From positions 1,362,501-1,426,500 of the forward strand of contig NW_022145558.1 of NCBI RefSeq assembly GCF_000002235.5: DNA of 64,000 bases, written 5' to 3'. Source of the stretch: Strongylocentrotus purpuratus. Taxonomy: Eukaryota; Echinodermata; Echinoidea; Camarodonta; Strongylocentrotidae. Shown in pieces: positions 34,261-47,700 of this stretch. A program made the translations under genes and the position numbers. The notes under the pieces are model-generated. The model had not been told where the DNA came from. It was given only the letters and a program-made list of their open reading frames with translations, and did not search any database. How positions within the stretch are numbered: position 1 is the stretch's first letter; each line of letters starts with the position of its first letter.

Positions 34261-37200
34261 CGACGCTTAATCCTTATCTGGATTCAGTTCCACCCTCCTG
34301 CGCGAAGCGCGAAAGTTATGGCTTTTTATTTAATTATTAGAGAAAGTAGACGATTTGCTGTACCGTGCTCGACTCTCTCAGTTCTTGTCTTAATTCAGTT
34401 TCTCCCCCTCCTTCGCAAAGCGCGGAAGCTTTGACGTTTCATTAAATTATGAGAAAAAGCAGACGTTTGGGTGTACTGTTCTTGACTCTTAATCCTTATC
34501 TGGATTCAGTTCTCCCCATCTCGCGAGAAGCGCGAAAGTTTTGGCGATTTATTAAAATATTATAAAAAGAAGACGATTCGTTAAACCGTTTTCGATTCTT
34601 AAAGCCCTATTTATCTAAATTCAGTTCTCTTCCTCCCGCGTGAAGCGTGGAAGTTTTGGCGTTTAATCAAATTATTATAAAAAAGGAGACGATTTGCTGT
34701 ACCGTTATCGACTGTTAATCCTTGTTTGAATTCAGTTTCTCCCCCTCCCGCGCAAAGCGCGGAAGCTTTGACGTTTCATAAAGTTATGAGAAAAAGCAGA
34801 CATTCGGGTGTACTATTCTCGACTTTTAATCCTTATCTGGATTCAGTTCCCCCCTCCCGCGAGAAGCGCGAAAATTTTGGCGTTTTATTTAATTATTAGA
34901 GAAAGAAGACGATTGCTGCACCGTGCTCGACTCTCTTTGTCCTTGTCTTTATTCAGTTTCTTCCCCTCCCGCGCAAAGCGCGAAAGTTTTGACGTTTCAT
35001 TAAATTATTATAAAAAGAAGACGATTCGTTAATCCGTTTTCGATTCTTAAAGCCCTATTTATCTAAAGTCAGTTCTCCCCCTCCCGCGTGAAGCGTGGAA
35101 GTTTTGGCGTTTAATCAAATTATTATGAAAAGGAGACGATTTGCTGTACCGTTATCGACTGTTAATCCTTGTCTGAATTCAGTTTCTCTCCCTCCCGCGC
35201 AAAGCGCGGAAGCTTTGACGTTTCATAAAGTTATGAGAAAAAGCAGACATTCGGGTGTACTATTCTCGACGCTTAATCCTTATCTGGATTCAGTTCCACC
35301 CTCCTGCGCGAAGCACGAAAGTTATGGCTTTTTATTTAATTATTAGAGAAAGTAGACGATTTGCTGTACCGTGCTCGACTCCCTCAGTTCTTGTCTTAAT
35401 TCAGTTCTCCCCACCCGCACAAAGCGCGGAAGCTTTGACATTTCATAAAGTTATGAGAAAAAGCAGACGTTTGGGTGTACTGTTCTCGACTCTTAATCCT
35501 TATCTGGATTCAGTTCCCCCCTCCCGCGAGAAGCGCGAAAGTTTTGGCGTTTTATTAAAATATTATGAAAAGAAGACGATTCGTAAAACCGTTTTCGATT
35601 CTTAAAGCCCTATTTATCTAAAAGCAGTTCTCCCCCTCCCGCGTGAAGCGTGGAAGTTTTGGCGTTTAATCAAATTATTATGAAAAGGAGACGATTTGCT
35701 GTACCGTTATCGACTGTTAATCCTTGTCTGAATTCAGTTTCTCCACTTCCCGCGCAAAGCGCGGAAGCTTTGACGTTTCATAAAGTTATGAGAAAAAGCA
35801 GACGTTCGGGTGTACTATTCTCGACTCTTAATCCTTATCTGGATTCAGTTCCCCCCCTCCCGCGAGAAGCGCGAAAGTTTTGGCGTTTTATTTAATTATT
35901 AGAGAAAGAAGACGATTGCTGTACCGTGCTCGACTCTCTTAGTCCTTGTCATTATTCAGTTTCTTCCCCTCACGCGCAAAGCGCGAAAGTTTTGGCGTTT
36001 CATTAAATTATTATAAAAAGAAGACGATTCGTTAATCCGTTTTCGATTCTTAAAGCCCTATTTAACTAAATTCAGTTTTCCCCCTCCCGCGTGAAGCGTG
36101 GAAGTTTTGGCGTTTAATCAAATTATTATGAAAAGAAGACGATTTGCTGTACCGTTATCGACTGTTAATCCTTGACTGAATTCAGTTTCTCCACTTCCCG
36201 CGCAAAGCGCGGAAGCTTTGACGTTAATAAAGTTATGAGAAAAAGCAGACGTTTGGGTGTACTATTCTCGACTCTTAATTCTAATCTGGATTCAGTTCCC
36301 CCCCCCCCTCTCGCGAGAAGCGCGAAAGTTTTGGCGTTTTATTTAATTATTAGAGTAAGAAGACGAATGCTGTACCGTACTCGACTCTTTCAGTCCTTGT
36401 CTTAATTCAGTTTCTTCCCCTCCCGCGCAAAGCCCGGAAGCTTTAACGTTTCATTAAATTATAAGAAAAAGCAGACGTTTGAGTGTACTGTTCTCGACTG
36501 TTAATCCTTGTCTGAATTTAGTTTCTCCCCCTCCCGCGCAAAGCGCAGAAGCCTGAAAGTTTCTTAAAGTTATGAGAAAAAGCAGACGTTTGGGTGTACC
36601 GTTCTCGACTCTTATTCTCTATCTGTATTCAGTTCTCCCCCTCCCGCGCGAAGCGCGAAAGTTTTTGGCAATTTATTAAATTATTAGAGAAAGTAGACGA
36701 TTCGTTGAACCGTGCTCGACTCTCTTAATCCTTGTTAGAATTCAGTTTCTCCCTCTCCTTTGACATTTCATTATATTTTTAGAGAAAGTAGACGATTCGT
36801 TGCATCGTTTTCGATTCTTAAAGCACTAATTATCTAAATTCAGTTACGCCCTTCCCGCGCGAAGCGCGAAAAAGCTTAGACGTTTGATTTAATTATTAGA
36901 GAAAGTAGACGATTTGCTGTACCGTTCTCGACTGTTATTCATTGTCTGAATTCAGTTTCTCCCCCTCCTGCGCAAAGCGCGGTAGCTTTGACGTTTCATT
37001 AAATCATGAGAAAAAGCAGACGTTTGGGTGTACTGTTCTCGAATCTTAATCCTAATATCTGGATTCAGTTCTCCCTCTCCCGCGTGAAGCGCGGAAGCTT
37101 TGACATTTCATAAAGTTTTGAGAAAAAGCAGACGTTTGGGTGTACTGTTCTTGACTCTTAATCCTTATCTGGATTCAGTTTTCCATCTCCAGCGCGAAGC

Positions 37201-40200
37201 GCGAAAGTTTTGGCAATTTATTAAATTTTTAGAGAAAGTAGACGATTCGTTGAACCGTGCTCGACTATCTTAATCCTTGTTTGAAATCAGTTTCTTCCTC
37301 TCCTTTGATATTTCATTACATTTTTATAGAAAATAGACGGTTCGTTGCATCGTTTTCGATTCTTGAAGCCCTATTTACATAAATTCAGTTACCCCCTTCC
37401 CGCGCGAAACGCGAAAAAGCTTAGACGTTTGATTTAATTATATGAGAAAGTAGACGATTTGCTGTACCGTTTTCGACTGTTAATCATTGTCTGAATTCAG
37501 TTTCCCCCTTCCGCGCAAAGCGCGGAATCTTTGACGTTTCATTAAATTATGAGAAAAAGCAGACGTTTGGGTGTACTGTTCTCGACTCTTAATCCTTATC
37601 TGGATTCAGTTCTCCCCCTCCCGCGCAAAGCGCGGAAACTTTGACGTTTTATAAAGTGATGAGACAAAGCAGACGTTCGGGTGTACTTTTCTCGACTCTT
37701 ATTTCTTATCTGGATTCAGTTCCCCCCTCCCGCGCGAAGCGCGAAAGTTATGGCGTTTTGATAAATTATTAGAGAAAGTAGACGATTTGCTGTACCGTTA
37801 TCGACTGTTAATCCTTGTCTAAATTCAGTTTCTCCCCCTCGCGCGGAAGCTTTGACGTTTCATTAAATTATTATAAAAAGAAGACGATTTGCTGTACCGT
37901 TCTCGACTGTTAATCCTTGTCTGAATAAAGTTTCTCCCCCTCCCGCGCAAAGCGCGGAAGCTTTAAAGTTTCATAAAGTTATGAGAAAAAGCAGACGTAC
38001 GGGTGTACTGTTCTCGACTCTTAATTCTTATCTGGATTCAGTTCCCCCCTCCCGCGCGAAGCGCGAAAGTTATGGCGTTTTATTTAATTATTAGAGAAAG
38101 TAGACGATTTGCTGTACCGTGCTCGACTTTCTCAGTCCTTGTCTTACTTCAGTTTCTCCCCCTCCTGCGCAAAGCGCGGAAGCTTTGACGTTTCATTAAA
38201 TTATGAGAAAAAGCAGACGTTTGGGTGTACTGTTCTCGCCTCTTAATCCCTATCTGGATTCAGTTCTCCCCCTCCCGCGTGAAGCGCGGAAGTTTTGGCG
38301 TTTCATTAAATTATTATAAAAAGCAGACGTTTGGGTGTACTGTTCTCGACTCTTAATCCTTATCTGGATTCAGTTCTCCCCCTCCCGCGCAAAGCGCGGA
38401 AACTTTGACGTTTTATAAAGTGATGAGACAAAGCAGACGTTCGGGTGTACTTTTCTCGACTCTTATTTCTTATCTGGATTCAGTTCCCCCCTCCCGCGCG
38501 AAGCGCGAAAGTTATGGCGTTTTGATAAATTATTAGAGAAAGTAGCCGATTTGCTGTACCGTTATCGACTGTTAATCCTTGTCTGAATTCAGTTTCTCCC
38601 CCTCGCGCGGAAGCTTTGACGTTTCATTAAATTATTATAAAAAGAAGACGATTTGCTGTACCGTTCTCGACGCTTAATCCTTATCTGGATTCAGTTCCAC
38701 CCTCCTGCGCGAAGCGCGAAAGTTATGGCTTTTTATTTAATTATTAGAGAAAGTAGACGATTTGCTGTACCGTGCTCGACTCTCTCAGTTCTTGTCTTAA
38801 TTCAGTTTCTCCCCCTCCTTCGCAAAGCGCGGAAGCTTTGACGTTTCATTAAATTATGAGAAAAAGCAGACGTTTGGGTGTACTGTTCTTGACTCTTAAT
38901 CCTTATCTGGATTCAGTTCTCCCCATCTCGCGAGAAGCGCGAAAGTTTTGGCGATTTATTAAAATATTATAAAAAGAAGACGATTCGTTAAACCGTTTTC
39001 GATTCTTAAAGCCCTATTTATCTAAATTCAGTTCTCTTCCTCCCGCGTGAAGCGTGGAAGTTTTGGCGTTTAATCAAATTATTATAAAAAAGGAGACGAT
39101 TTGCTGTACCGTTATCGACTGTTAATCCTTGTTTGAATTCAGTTTCTCCCCCTCCCGCGCAAAGCGCGGAAGCTTTGACGTTTCATAAAGTTATGAGAAA
39201 AAGCAGACATACGGGTGTACTATTCTCGACTCTTAATCCTTATCTGGATTCAGTTCCCCCCTCCCGCGAGAAGCGCGAAAATTTTGGCGTTTTATTTAAT
39301 TATTAGAGAAAGAAGACGATTGCTGCACCGTGCTCGACTCTCTTTGTCCTTGTCTTTATTCAGTTTCTTCCCCTCCCGCGCAAAGCGCGAAAGTTTTGAC
39401 GTTTCATTAAATTATTATAAAAAGAAGACGATTCGTTAATCCGTTTTCGATTCTTAAAGCCCTATTTATCTAAATTCAGTTCTCCCCCTCCCGCGTGAAG
39501 CGTGGAAGTTTTGGCGTTTAATCAAATTATTATGAAAAGGAGACGATTTGCTGTACCGTTATCGACTGTTAATCCTTGTCTGAATTCAGTTTCTCCCCCT
39601 CCCGCGCAAAGCGCGGAAGCTTTGACGTTTCATAAAGTTATGAGAAAAAGCAGACATTCGGGTGTACTATTCTCGACGCTTAATCCTTATCTGGATTCAG
39701 TTCCACCCTCCTGCGCGAAGCACGAAAGTTATGGCTTTTTATTTAATTATTAGAGAAAGTAGACGATTTGCTGTACCGTGCTCGACTCTCTCAGTTCTTG
39801 TCTTAATTCAGTTCTCCCCACCCGCACAAAGCGCGGAAGCTTTGACATTTCATAAAGTTATGAGAAAAAGCAGACGTTTGGGTGTACTGTTCTCGACTCT
39901 TAATCCTTATCTGGATTCAGTTCCCCCCTCCCGCGAGAAGCGCGAAAGTTTTGGCGTTTTATTAAAATATTATGAAAAGAAGACGATTCGTAAAACCGTT
40001 TTCGATTCTTAAAGCCCTATTTATCTAAAAGCAGTTCTCCCCCTCCCGCGTGAAGCGTGGAAGTTTTGGCGTTTAATCAAATTATTATGAAAAGGAGACG
40101 ATTTGCTGTACCGTTATCGACTGTTAATCCTTGTCTGAATTCAGTTTCTCCACTTCCCGCGCAAAGCGCGGAAGCTTTGACGTTTCATAAAGTTATGAGA

Positions 40201-42720
40201 AAAAGCAGACGTTCGGGTGTACTATTCTCGACTCTTAATCCTTATCTGGATTCAGTTCCCCCCCTCCCGCGAGAAGCGCGAAAGTTTTGGCGTTTTATTT
40301 AATTATTAGAGAAAGAAGACGATTGCTGTACCGTGCTCGACTCTCTTAGTCCTTGTCATTATTCAGTTTCTTCCCCTCACGCGCAAAGCGCGAAAGTTTT
40401 GGCGTTTCATTAAATTATTATAAAAAGAAGACGATTCGTTAATCCGTTTTCGATTCTTAAAGCCCTATTTAACTAAATTCAGTTTTCCCCCTCCCGCGTG
40501 AAGCGTGGAAGTTTTGGCGTTTAATCAAATTATTATGAAAAGAAGACGATTTGCTGTACCGTTATCGACTGTTAATCCTTGACTGAATTCAGTTTCTCCA
40601 CTTCCCGCGCAAAGCGCGGAAGCTTTGACGTTAATAAAGTTATGAGAAAAAGCAGACGTTTGGGTGTACTATTCTCGACTCTTAATTCTAATCTGGATTC
40701 AGTTCCCCCCCCTCTCGCGAGAAGCGCGAAAGTTTTGGCGTTTTATTTAATTATTAGAGTAAGAAGACGAATGCTGTACCGTACTCGACTCTTTCAGTCC
40801 TTGTCTTAATTCAGTTTCTTCCCCTCCCGCGCAAAGCCCGGAAGCTTTAACGTTTCATTAAATTATAAGAAAAAGCAGACGTTTGAGTGTACTGTTCTCG
40901 ACTGTTAATCCTTGTCTGAATTTAGTTTCTCCCCCTCCCGCGCAAAGCGCAGAAGCCTGAAAGTTTCTTAAAGTTATGAGAAAAAGCAGACGTTTGGGTG
41001 TACCGTTCTCGACTCTTATTCTCTATCTGTATTCAGTTCTCCCCCTCCCGCGCGAAGCGCGAAAGTTTTGGCAATTTATTAAATTATTAGAGAAAGTAGA
41101 CGATTCGTTGAACCGTGCTCGACTCTCTTAATCCTTGTTAGAATTCAGTTTCTCCCTCTCCTTTGACATTTCATTATATTTTTAGAGAAAGTAGACGATT
41201 CGTTGCATCGTTTTCGATTCTTAAAGCACTAATTATCTAAATTCAGTTACGCCCTTCCCGCGCGAAGCGCGAAAAAGCTTAGACGTTTGATTTAATTATT
41301 AGAGAAAGTAGACGATTTGCTGTACCGTTCTCGACTGTTATTCATTGTCTGAATTCAGTTTCTCCCCCTCCTGCGCAAAGCGCGGTAGCTTTGACGTTTC
41401 ATTAAATCATGAGAAAAAGCAGACGTTTGGGTGTACTGTTCTCGAATCTTAATCCTAATATCTGGATTCAGTTCTCCCTCTCCCGCGTGAAGCGTGGAAG
41501 CTTTGACATTTCATAAAGTTTTGAGAAAAAGCAGACGTTTGGGTGTACTGTTCTTGACTCTTAATCCTTATCTGGATTCAGTTTTCCATCTCCAGCGCGA
41601 AGCGCGAAAGTTTTGGCAATTTATTAAATTTTTAGAGAAAGTAGACGATTCGTTGAACCGTGCTCGACTATCTTAATCCTTGTTTGAAATCAGTTTCTTC
41701 CTCTCCTTTGATATTTCATTACATTTTTATAGAAAATAGACGGTTCGTTGCATCGTTTTCGATTCTTGAAGCCCTATTTACATAAATTCAGTTACCCCCT
41801 TCCCGCGCGAAACGCGAAAAAGCTTAGACGTTTGATTTAATTATATGAGAAAGTAGACGATTTGCTGTACCGTTTTCGACTGTTAATCATTGTCTGAATT
41901 CAGTTTCCCCCCTTCCGCGCAAAGCGCGGAATCTTTGACGTTTCATTAAATTATGAGAAAAAGCAGACGTTTGGGTGTACTGTTCTCGACTCTTAATCCT
42001 TATCTGGATTCAGTTCTCCCCCTCCCGCGCAAAGCGCGGAAACTTTGACGTTTTATAAAGTGATGAGACAAAGCAGACGTTCGGGTGTACTTTTCTCGAC
42101 TCTTATTTCTTATCTGGATTCAGTTCCCCCCTCCCGCGCGAAGCGCGAAAGTTATGGCGTTTTGATAAATTATTAGAGAAAGTAGACGATTTGCTGTACC
42201 GTTATCGACTGTTAATCCTTGTCTGAATTCAGTTTCTCCCCCTCGCGCGGAAGCTTTGACGTTTCATTAAATTATTATAAAAAGAAGACGATTTGCTGTA
42301 CCGTTCTCGACTGTTAATCCTTGTCTGAATAAAGTTTCTCCCCCTCCCGCGCAAAGCGCGGAAGCTTTAAAGTTTCATAAAGTTATGAGAAAAAGCAGAC
42401 GTACGGGTGTACTGTTCTCGACTCTTAATTCTTATCTGGATTCAGTTCCCCCCTCCCGCGCGAAGCGCGAAAGTTATGGCGTTTTATTTAATTATTAGAG
42501 AAAGTAGACGATTTGCTGTACCGTGCTCGACTTTCTCAGTCCTTGTCTTACTTCAGTTTCTCCCCCTCCTGCGCAAAGCGCGGAAGCTTTGACGTTTCAT
42601 TAAATTATGAGAAAAAGCAGACGTTTGGGTGTACTGTTCTCGCCTCTTAATCCCTATCTGGATTCAGTTCTCCCCCTCCCGCGTGAAGCGCGGAAGTTTT
42701 GGCGTTTCATTAAATTATTA
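34261..42720 (+). repeat. higher-order duplication, about 4.06 kb with 4407-bp period
   Basis: 34261 to about 38315 recurs at 38668 to about 42720. Pairs 34808/39215, 35095/39502, 35650/40057 and 36172/40579 are 4407 bp apart; 38003/42407 are 4404 bp apart after a few short length changes, partly in a poly-C run. The 350 bp between the copies are a partial duplicate of 37561-37910. Confidence 0.9.
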
Positions 42721-44086
42721 TAAAAAGAAGACGATTTGCTGTACCGTTCTCGACCGTTAATCCTTTCCTGAATAAAGTTTTTCCCCTGCCGCGCAAAGCG
42801 CAGAAGCTTTGATGCTTCATAAAGTTATGAGAAAAAGCAGACGTTCAGGTGTACTATTCTCGACTCTTAATCCTTATCTGGATTCAGTTCCCCCCCCCCC
42901 TCCCGCGCGAAGCGCGAAAGGTATGGCGTTTTATTTAATTATTAGAGAAAGAAGACGATTTGCTGTACCGTGCTCGACTCTCTCAGTCCTTGTCTTAATT
43001 CACTTTCTTCCTCTCCCGCGCAAAGCGCGGAAGCTTTGACGTTTCATTAAATTATGAGAAAAAGCAGACGTTTGGGTGTACTGTTCTCAACTCTTAATCA
43101 TTATCTGGATTCAGTTCTCCAACCCCACGCAAAGCGCTGAAATTTTGGCGTTTCATTAAATTAATATAATAAGAAGACAATTAACTGTACCGTTCTCGAC
43201 TGTTAATCCTTGTCTGAATTCAGTTTCTCCCCCTACCGCGCAAAGCGCGGAAGCTTTAAAGTTTCATAAAGTTATGAGAAAAAGCAGACGTACGGGTGTA
43301 CTGTTCTCGACTCTTAATTCTTATCTGGATTCAGTTCCCCCCTCCCGCGCGAAGCGCGAAAGTTATGGCGTTTTATTTAATTATTAGAGAAAGTAGACGA
43401 TTTGCTGTACCGCGCTCGACTTTCTCAGTCCTTGTCTTACTTCAGTTTCTCCCCCTCCTGCGCAAAGCGCGGAAGCTTTGACGTTTCATTAAATTATGAG
43501 AAAAAGCAGACGTTTGGGTGTACTGTTCTCGCCTCGTAATCCCTATCTGGATTCAGTTCTCCCCCTCCCGCGTGAAGCGCGGAAGTTTTGGCGTTTCATT
43601 ACATTTTTATAAAAAGAAGACGATTTGCTGTACCGTTCTCGACCGTTAATCCTTTCCTGAATAAAGTTTTTCCCCCTGCCGCGCAAAGCGCGGAAGCTTT
43701 GATGCTTCATAAAGTTATGAGAAAAAGCAGACGTTCAGGTGTACTATTCTCGACTCTTAATCCCTATCTGGATTCAGTTTCCCCCCCCCCCCTCCCGCGC
43801 GAAGCGCGAAAGGTATGGCGTTTTATTTAATTATTAGAGAAAGAAGACGATTTGCTGTACCGTGCTCGACTCTCTCAGTCCTTGTCTTAATTCACTTTCT
43901 TCCTCTCCCGCGCAAAGCGCGGAAGCTTTGACGTTTCATTAAATTATGAGAAAAAGCAGACGTTTGGGTGTACTGTTCTCAACTCTTAATCATTATCTGG
44001 ATTCAGTTCTCCAACCCCACGCAAAGCGCTGAAATTTTGGCGTTTCATTAAATTAATATAATAAGAAGACAATTAACTGTACCGTT
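42308..44086 (+). repeat. higher-order duplication, 2 x about 889 bp
   Basis: About eight units recur (42407/43296 and 42820/43709 are 889 bp apart). Copy one overlaps the end of the 4407-bp repeat, so this duplication reused part of it. Confidence 0.85.
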
Positions 44087-44754
44087 CTCGACTGTTAATC
44101 CTTGTCTGAATTAAGTTTCTCCCCCTCCCGCGCAAAGCGCGGAAGCTTTGACTTTTTATAAAGGTATGAGAAAAAGCAGACGTTCGGGTGTACTTTTCTC
44201 GACTCTTAATTCTTATCTAGATTCAGTTCCCCCCTCCCGCGCGAAGCGCGAAAGTTATGGCGTTTTATGAAATTATTAGAGAAAGTAGACGATTTACTGT
44301 ACCGTGCTCGACTCTCTCAGTCCTTGTCTTAATTCAGTTTCTCCCCCTCCCGCGTGAAGCGCGGAAGTTTTTGGCGTTTCATTAAATTATTATAAAAAGA
44401 AGACGATTTGCTGTACCGTTCTCGACTGTTAATCCTTGTCTGAATAAAGTTTCTCCCCCTCCCGCGCAAAGCTCGGAAGCTTTGACGTTTCATAAAGTTA
44501 TGAGAAAAAGCAGACGTTCGGGTGTACTGTTCTCGACTCTTAATCCTTATCTGGATTCAGTTTTCCCCCTCCCGCGCGAAGTGCGAAAGGTATGGCGTTT
44601 TATTTAATTATTAGATAAAGTAGACGATTGCTGTAGCGTGCTGGACTCTCTCAGTCGTTGTCTGAATTCAGTTTCTTCCCCTCCCGCGTAAAGCGCGGAA
44701 GCTTTGACGTTTCATTAAATTATGAGAAAATACAGACGTTTAGGTGAACTGTTC

Positions 44755-47700
44755 TCGACTGTTTATCCTTGTCTGAATTCAGTTTCTCCCCCTCCCACGC
44801 AAAGCGCGAAAGCTTTGACGTTTCATTAAATTATGAGAAAAAGCAGACGTTTGGGTGTACTGTTCTCGACTCTTAATCCTTATCTGGATTCAGTTCTCCA
44901 CCTCCCGCGCAAAGCGCTGAAATTTTGGCCTTTCATTAAATTAATATAATAAGAAGACAATTTATTGTACCGTTCTCGACATTAAATCCTTGTCTGAATT
45001 CAGTTTCTCCCCCTCCCGCGCAAAACGCGGAAGCTTTGACGTTTCATAAAGTTATGAGAAAAAGCAGACGTTTGGGTGTACTGTTCTCGACTTTTAATCC
45101 TTATCTGGATTTAATTCTCCCCATCTCGCGCGAAGCGTGAAAGTTTTTGCGTTTTATTTAATTATGAGAGAAAGAAGACGAATTGCTGTACCGTGCTCGA
45201 CTCCCTTAGTCCTTGTCTTAATTCAGTTTCTCCCCCTCCCGCGCAAAGCGCGGAAGCTTTGACGTTTCATTAAATTATAAGAAAAAGCAGACGTTTGGGT
45301 GTACTGTTATCGACTGTTAATCGTTGTCTGAATTCAATTTCTCCCCCTCCCGCGCAAAGTGCCGAAGCTTTGACGTTTCATAAAGTTATGAGAAAAAGTA
45401 GACGTTCGGGTGTACCGTTCTCGACTGTTATTCCTTATCTGGATTCAGTTCTCCCCCTCCCGCGCGAAGCGCGAAAGTTTTGGCGTTTTAATAAATTATT
45501 GGAGAAAGTAGACGATTCGTCGAACCGTGCTCGACTCTCTTAATCTTTGTTTGAATTCAGTTTCTTCCTCTCCTTTGACATTTCATTACATTTTTAGAGA
45601 AAGTAGACGATTCGTTGCATCGTTTTCGATTCTTAAAGCCCTATTTATCTAATTTAGTTCTTCCCCTCCCGCGTGAAGCGCGGAAGTTTTGGCGTTTCAT
45701 TAAATTATTATAAAAAGAAGACGATTTGCTGTACCGTTCTCGACTGTTAATCCTTGTCTGAATAAAGTTTCTCCCCCTCCCGCGCAAAGCCCGGAAGCTT
45801 TGACGTTTCATAAAGTTATGAGAAAAAGCAGACGTTCGGGTGTACTGTTCTCGACTCTTAATCCTTATCTGGATTCAGTTTTCCCCCTCCCGCGCGAAGT
45901 GCGAAAGGTATGGCGTTTCATTTAATTATTAGATAAAGTAGACGATTGCTGTACCGTGCTGGACTCTCTCAGTTGTTGTCTGAATTCAGTTTCTTCCCCT
46001 CCTGCGCAAAGCGCGGAAGCTTTGACGTTTCATTAAATTATGAGAAAAAGCAGACGTTTGGGTGAATTGTTTTCGACTGTTTATCCTTGTCTGAATTCAG
46101 TTTCTCCCCCTCCCACACAAAGCGCGAAAGCTTTGACGTTTCATTAAATTATGAGAAAAAGCAGACGTTTGGGTGTACTGTTCTCGACTCTTAATCCTTA
46201 TTTGGATTCAGTTCTCCACCTCCCGCGCAAAGCGCTGAAATTTTGGCGTTTCATTAAATTAATATAATAAGAAGACAATTTATTGTACCGTTCTCGACAT
46301 TAAATCCTTGTCTGAATTCAGTTTCTCCCCCTCCCGCGCAAAACGCGGAAGCTTTGACGTTACATAAAGTTATGAGAAAAAGCAGACGTTTGGGTGTACT
46401 GTTCTCGACTTTTAATCCTTATCTGGATTTAATTCTCCCCATCTCGCGCGAAGCGTGAAAGTTTTTGCGTTTTATTTAATTATGAGAGAAAGAAGACGAA
46501 TTGCTGTACCGTGCTCGACTCTCTTAGTCCTTGTCTTAATTCAGTTTCTCCCCCTCCCGCGCTAAGCGCGGAAGCTTTGACGTTTCATTAAATTATAAGA
46601 AAAAGCAGACGTTTGGGTGTACTGTTATCGACTGTTAATCGTTGTCTGAATTCAGTTTCTCCCCCTCCCGCGCAAAGTGCGGAAGCTTTGACGTTTCATA
46701 AAGTTATGAGAAAAAGTAGACGTTCGGGTATAGCGTTCTCGACTATTATTCCTTATGTGGATTCAGTTCTCCCTCTCCCGCGCGAAGCGCGAAAGTTTTG
46801 GCGTTTTAATAAATTATTGGAGAAAGTAGACGATTCGTCGAACCCTGCTCGACTCTCTTAATCCTTGTTTGAATTCAGTTTCTTCCTCTCCTTTGACATT
46901 TCATTACATTTTTAGAAAAAGTAGACGATTCGTTGCATCGTTTTTGATTCTTAAAGCCCTATTTATCTAAATTCAGTTCCCCCATGTCGCTCGAAGCGCG
47001 AAAGTTTTTCGATTCTTAAAGCCCTATTTACCTAAATTCAGTTACCCCCTTCCCGCGCATAGCGCGAAAAAGCTTAGACTTTTGATTTAATTATTAGAGA
47101 AAGTAGACGATTTGCTGTACTGTTCCCGACTGTTAATCCTTGACTGAATTCAGTTTCTCCCCCTCCCGCGCAAAGCGCGGAAGCTTTGACGTTTCATAAA
47201 ATTATAAGAAAAAGCAGACGTTTGGGTGTACTGTTCTCGACTCTTAATCCTTGTCTGAATTCAGTTTCTGCCTCTCCCGCGCAAAGCGCGGAAGCTTTGA
47301 CGTTTCATAAAGTTATGAGAAAAAGCAGACGTTTGGGTGTACTTTTCTCGACTTTTAATCCTTATCTGGATTCAGTTCTCCCCATCTCGAAATTTTTTGC
47401 GTTTTATTTAATTATGAGAGAAAGAAGACGAATTGCTGTACCGTGCTCGACTGTCTTAGTCTTTGTCTTAATTCAGTTTCTCCCCCTCCCGCGCAACGCG
47501 CGGAAGCTTTGACGTTTAATCAAATTATGAGAAAAAGTAGACGTTCGGGTGTACTGTTCTCGACTCTTAATCCTTATCTGGATTCAGTTCTCCCCATTTT
47601 GCGCGAAGCGCGAAAGTTTTCGCGTTTTATTAAATTATTAGAGGAAGTAGACGATTCGTTGAACCGTGCTCGACTCTTTTAATCCTTGTTTGAATTCAGT

